Source: Rhizophagus sp. LPA8_4_AMF
Taxonomy: Eukaryota > Glomeromycota > Glomeromycetes > Glomerales > Glomeraceae
Assembly: GCA_021464525.1 (NCBI GenBank)
Contig: JADRCO010000871.1
Coordinates: forward strand, 1-25,150
Length of the DNA: 25,150 bases
Direction: 5' to 3'
Below the pieces are notes generated by a model, which did not search any database, was not told the DNA's origin, and worked only from the letters and a program-made list of their open reading frames with translations. How positions within the stretch are numbered: the stretch's first letter is position 1; every line of letters starts with the position of its first letter. Below, in pieces: positions 21,781-25,150 of this stretch. The position numbers and the translations under genes were made by a program.

Positions 21781-22230
21781 ATGTTTAGATTCAATAAGGA
21801 TGTACTTTTATTGATACTTGAAGAATTACATGATTCAAAATCTTTATTTCATGTCTAATAAATGGTTAATAGATTATGGAGCGAAGTTGTACCAGTAATC
21901 CTTAGTGACATTCTATTCATTCTATTAATGATTTCCATAAAAATTCTTGTACGACCTAATTACTTACCACGGGTAGCACAATTATTTAACGGTGACGGCC
22001 ACACTGTATTACTTCACCAATGAAGACATTACCTCAAGTGTTATTTATCTTTACATTATTAATAATATAATTTCTCTTCAGATTAAATCAATTTTTTTGC
22101 AACAAGAATTTTATAATATCTTGATAGAAAAATGTTCAGAATTGAGATATTTGGATATGAGGTCAATTGGACATCAAATATTTTATTTTCCAGACGCAAA
22201 AGTCCGTTTTGAATCATCTTGTGAGTCTTT
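21781..22230 (+). pseudogene. broken F-box/LRR paralogue
   Basis: From ATG 21781 the frame reads an F-box opening (FNKDVLLLILEELHDSKSLF) and then hits two adjacent stop codons at about 21856-21861, before MVNRLWSEVVPVIL, which matches the MVNRTWCETVIPIL of the intact gene at 5054. After an eroded stretch, similarity returns at FLQQEFYNILIEKCSELRYL and DMRSIGHQIFYFPDAKVRFE (about 22098-22217), corresponding to roughly residues 125-170 of the intact protein. The C-terminal two thirds are absent. The remnant ends at a GTGAGT that could act as a splice donor, directly facing the mini-exon-like array. A dead copy in the canonical form. Confidence 0.75.
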
Positions 22231-23200
22231 TTTTAAAAACTTTATTTGTAGGAACTCAGAAACTCATTCCCAATTTTGGCTAGACAAGTTTTCAAATTTT
22301 TTGAAAACTTTATTTAGCAAAAAAACGCTATATTAATGTTTATTTTATTATTTTATTTTATTTTTTTGTGGAAATTGGGCTCTTCTTCGATACCAAATCC
22401 TCGAAGTTTATTTTGAAACTTCACGTAAAACGTTATATTTTTTATTTTGTAGGAATTCGGTGAGATTTATGGATTACGGACGGAACCGAAAACTAAATTA
22501 ATTTAACTTTTTTGGTTCCGGCTTCTTTTACGGCATTTCAAAGGTACAATATGATATGCCGTTCTCTTCTTATTTATTTATTTTTTTTAAGAAAACGTCT
22601 AACTGTTAATATTCTCTTATTATTTTCTAAGTTCCAGGCAGGTCTAAGCAACGAAAACAGTAAGTTTCGTTGCAAATTTATTTTTTTTTTTAAAAAAATT
22701 TAACGTTTCTATATATTATTATTCGGCAATCTAGGGTCACCAATAAGTTTCGTAGATAAAATAACCTTTGCAAGTTATATTTTTTAGAAAAAGTAATATA
22801 ATTAATGTCCACCTTTTTATTTTTGAAACGTACTAATCGTTTCTTTTATATTATTTTTTTAGGTTTCAACTAGAATTCGGCTTGGACTATTGTGTATTAT
22901 TTGAATGGTATATAATTTTAAAGCTTTGTTTTTTATTATAAAAATGGTTTACTAACCGTTATTCTTTTTTGTAGGTCAGTATTTCTTGGATAGGTTAAAT
23001 TTCAAAGGTATTATTCGAAACTTTACATCTTTTTTTTCTTAAGAATTATTATTTTAACGTTTGTTATTCTTTTTTTTTTGTAGGTTCTGGTGCTTTAATA
23101 TTGTAACTTGAGACGGTAAATTTGTAGCATTTTATTAGAAAACTTTCATTTTTTTTCTTAATATTCTTATTATTTTTATAGAGTTCAGGTTTTAAATTTG
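22231..23200 (+). repeat. array of ~100-bp intron/mini-exon-like units
   Basis: Acceptor-like sites after T-rich runs fall at about 22251, 22452, 22631, 22734, 22862, 22974, 23083 and 23181, with a weaker one near 22370; typical spacing is 80-130 bp. After each AG comes a GC-richer island of about 25-50 nt, often starting GTTCxGG or GAATTCGG, and several islands end in CAAAGGTA, AATGGTATA, ACAGTAAG or ACGGTAAAT, which are donor-like. TACTAAC (about 22950), TACTAAT (about 22831), TCTAAC and TTTAAC before the acceptors resemble branch points. The units are too diverged to call a protein. It may be a decayed micro-exon gene or a repeat that has taken on splice-site form. Confidence 0.5.
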
Positions 23201-24180
23201 GGATACTAGATTATGAAAAATTATTTTATTAGGAAATATTTTTACTGTGTTTTATTACATTTCAATAATATGTTGTATATATATCTCTCCTAACAATAAA
23301 TTGTACAATGAATTTTTATTATGATAAATATTTAACAAGCTATTGTACTTTGTCAAGAAGATACTTTCCTATATTTTATACTACATTATTACTAAAATAT
23401 CAGGAATATGTTGTCAATTTTATATATCGGATTTTTATTCTATAATCAATTTCATTTATGTCTCTTGATGTTATTCCACATTATGTATTATTTTAATTAT
23501 TTTATTAACCCCAGGTGAAGTATCCGTCTCTAATATTTGCAAAATATGTAATATGTAGGTCATTAATTTTAATTTCCACATTTTAATGGCTACATTTTAA
23601 CGGTTATATTAAGGTACGCTAATAAGGTACGAAGAAGTTTAGTAAGCTTGGATATTTGGTGAAAAGGTTTTGACGTTTTACAATAAAAGAATATTTGACA
23701 TTTTTTACAATTTATTTTGTAATTTCTTTTGTTTTTAAACACATACAGTATATGATACATATTACAGAAAATTTTAAGTTCATTCTCCTTACGAATCATA
23801 TATTCGATAAATTTCTGTTAAAATTTTAAGATTGAAAACATTATTTTAAAAGGTATTTCAATATTGAAATTAAAAGGTAATTAAAAAAGATTTTTTAAAA
23901 ATGTTAATGACAGAAAAATTTATCATTAAAATAATTTTTTTTTCTTCTTTGAATAATATCCAATTACAATAATATCAACCCATGCATTTCAAAATGGTAA
24001 TAACAATACAAAATTTAGGAAACTAATGAAAGAGAAAATGTATGACAAACCCTGTGTAGATCTCTGGTACGATTTATTGATTTATTTAGTTAGGATATTA
24101 GACACATTATCTGTAATTTTGACCAGAGTTAGAAATATAGATTTTATATATATTAAAAATTCTTAACGAGCATTTTTTCC
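23201..24180. other. AT-rich intergenic DNA, nothing recognised
   Basis: No gene is supported. A 69-codon minus-strand frame at 23590-23799 has no recognisable motif and starts with an accidental-looking composition. Confidence 0.4.
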
Positions 24181-24425
24181 TGCTAGTAGAAGAAAAAGAT
24201 TATAACTTTATGAACTGTATGTCAAGATTAAGTCTGACAACTACCACAACAACCTTGGAGCGGCATATACAATATCTCGGTATTGAAAATCATTGCTCAG
24301 TTTCCGGAAATTAGAAGCTGAGAACCTTCCATTGTGCTCTGGTCAGATGTGAAGTTATTTTTGAGAGGGACTACTTTCTCAGGAGCTAGAAGAAGGTTGG
24401 ACTCAACATTTACCTTCAATAAAAA
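24181..24425 (+). pseudogene. GC-richer remnant, possibly of a BED-finger gene
   Basis: Around 24210-24320 the plus strand reads LTTTTTTLERHIQYLGIENH, which resembles the Thr-rich L..H....H end of a BED-type finger, but only one of the expected cysteines is visible. The stretch lies just before the Sel1 tail copy, in the opposite orientation. Too short to be sure. Confidence 0.2.
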
Positions 24426-24433
24426 TTTTAATT

Positions 24434-24765
24434 ATAAATCCAAGAAAAAGCTTAACTGTTTTAGTTATCATAAAATAGTTTTTATATATTCGTATGTGTA
24501 AAGAAAATGTGAGCGTAATTTATAAATATATAGAAAATAAACTTGAATTAAAATTAAAAAATTGTAATATAAAGGAACGAGTAAAATCTAATTTAATTAC
24601 GAAAAGATTCTTAATACATAATTTGACTTAATTACTTTCAATCGCTTTTTTAATCCATTCAGATGCTTTGATTTCATTCTTTTCCGTTCCTATCCCATAT
24701 TGATAACATTCTCCAAGGTTACGCATCGATTCAACACAACCTTTCTCAGCTGCTTCGTTATACAT
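24434..24765 (-). pseudogene. truncated tail copy of the BED-Sel1 gene
   Basis: Minus-strand frame with stop at 24628-24630 reads [20 protein letters not shown] followed by [20 protein letters not shown], nearly the same as the last Sel1 repeat of the gene at 19783-20544. The join EKGCVES to NLGECYQ is different: in the intact gene these belong to non-adjacent repeats, so this copy has one repeat fewer or comes from another paralogue. The 3' flank (24434-24627) also matches, with small deletions. At about 24764 the Sel1 similarity ends and a GGCCGAAA-rich repeat begins; the open frame runs a further 20 codons into it by chance. No BED part is present. Confidence 0.75.
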
Positions 24766-24930
24766 GTGGCCGAAACTCAATAATTTCGGCCTAATTTCAG
24801 TATTCGGCTTTCGGCCAATCATTCCGAAACAAAACTCCAGCCGAAAATTGAAGATCAGGTCGAAATCCGAAATTAGGTCAAAATACGAAAATCTGGACGA
24901 AACCTTTTTATTATAGGCCGAAATAAAAAT
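24764..24930. repeat. GGCCGAAA-rich repeat replacing the 5' part of the Sel1 copy
   Basis: It contains GGCCGAAA near 24768 and 24917, TTCGGCC in the opposite direction near 24784, and many CCGAAA/TCGAAAT/ACGAAAA variants at 10-25 bp intervals. Composition and word content differ sharply from the flanks. It most likely is a dispersed repeat that joined or inserted at the Sel1 copy. No clean terminal repeats were found. Confidence 0.5.
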
Positions 24931-25150
24931 TTTTCTAATGGTTTATTATCTTGTCTTAAATGGAGTAATTTCTTTGCTTGGGGTACAATTAACGCCCCTT
25001 TTTATTTTTCTTGTTTTATTTTCTTTAGTTACGGCTTTATGTAACGTAGAGTTACTTTTTTTTTGCAATTGGATTAGGACGTAGTTAACATTGCTTTTTT
25101 TTTTCTTTTAGTGATGGCTTCTTGGAGTTTCAATGGTAATTACTTTTCTG
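24931..25150 (+). repeat. start of a second mini-exon-like array
   Basis: Acceptor-like TTTCTTTAG at 25028 and TTCTTTTAG at 25111 follow long T runs, 83 bp apart. The island after the second, TGATGGCTTCTTGG.., ends CAATGGTAATTAC, a donor-like form close to that of islands at 22231-23200. TTACGGCTTTATG at 25029 echoes TTCCGGCTTCTTT at 22514. The array appears to continue beyond the window. Confidence 0.35.

Noticed and set aside
22512-22703. 63-codon plus-strand ORF
   Set aside because: It crosses several splice-like units of the array and its sequence is dominated by T-run phenylalanines.
23590-23799. 69-codon minus-strand ORF
   Set aside because: No motif, no coding-like composition and no neighbouring gene to support it.

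Overview
The window looks like nuclear DNA of an arbuscular mycorrhizal fungus close to Rhizophagus (Glomeromycotina). This rests on four things: very AT-rich DNA, roughly 80-nt GT-AG introns, and protein families that are hugely expanded in that group (TKL-type kinases with the characteristic leader domain, F-box/LRR proteins, Sel1-repeat proteins), all set in dense, decayed repeats. The species call is inference from remembered family features, not from a search.

Layout. Left part (1-7100): a short GAAATG-type repeat (433-545); a TKL-type kinase gene with one intron and a frameshift (915-2357); a fold-back element (3034-3323) and another GC-richer patch; an intact single-exon F-box/LRR gene (5054-6511); and a small uncertain ORF (6790-7098). 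Middle (7100-18450): almost entirely decayed repeats. It holds a 145-bp hAT-like MITE, minus-strand RNase H remnants of a probable LINE, an unidentified decayed minus-strand coding stretch, a four-unit direct tandem array (9291-12082), and a 5.6-kb stretch bounded by inverted repeats and TA dinucleotides (12851-18442) whose interior holds decayed minus-strand coding with coiled-coil character.

Right part (18450-25150): an intact minus-strand gene joining a BED-type zinc finger to four Sel1 repeats (19783-20544); a broken F-box paralogue (21781-22230) running straight into a roughly 1-kb array of intron/mini-exon-like units (22231-23200); a truncated tail copy of the Sel1 gene (24434-24765) cut by a GGCCGAAA-rich repeat; and the start of a second mini-exon-like array at the right edge.

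The genes do not form a pathway. The plausible host genes are lineage-expanded signalling or adaptor families, each with signs of recent duplication and decay. The most unusual items are the mini-exon-like array, the BED-Sel1 fusion, the mosaic tandem array and the large TIR-bounded stretch. No tRNA, rRNA or CRISPR array was seen.
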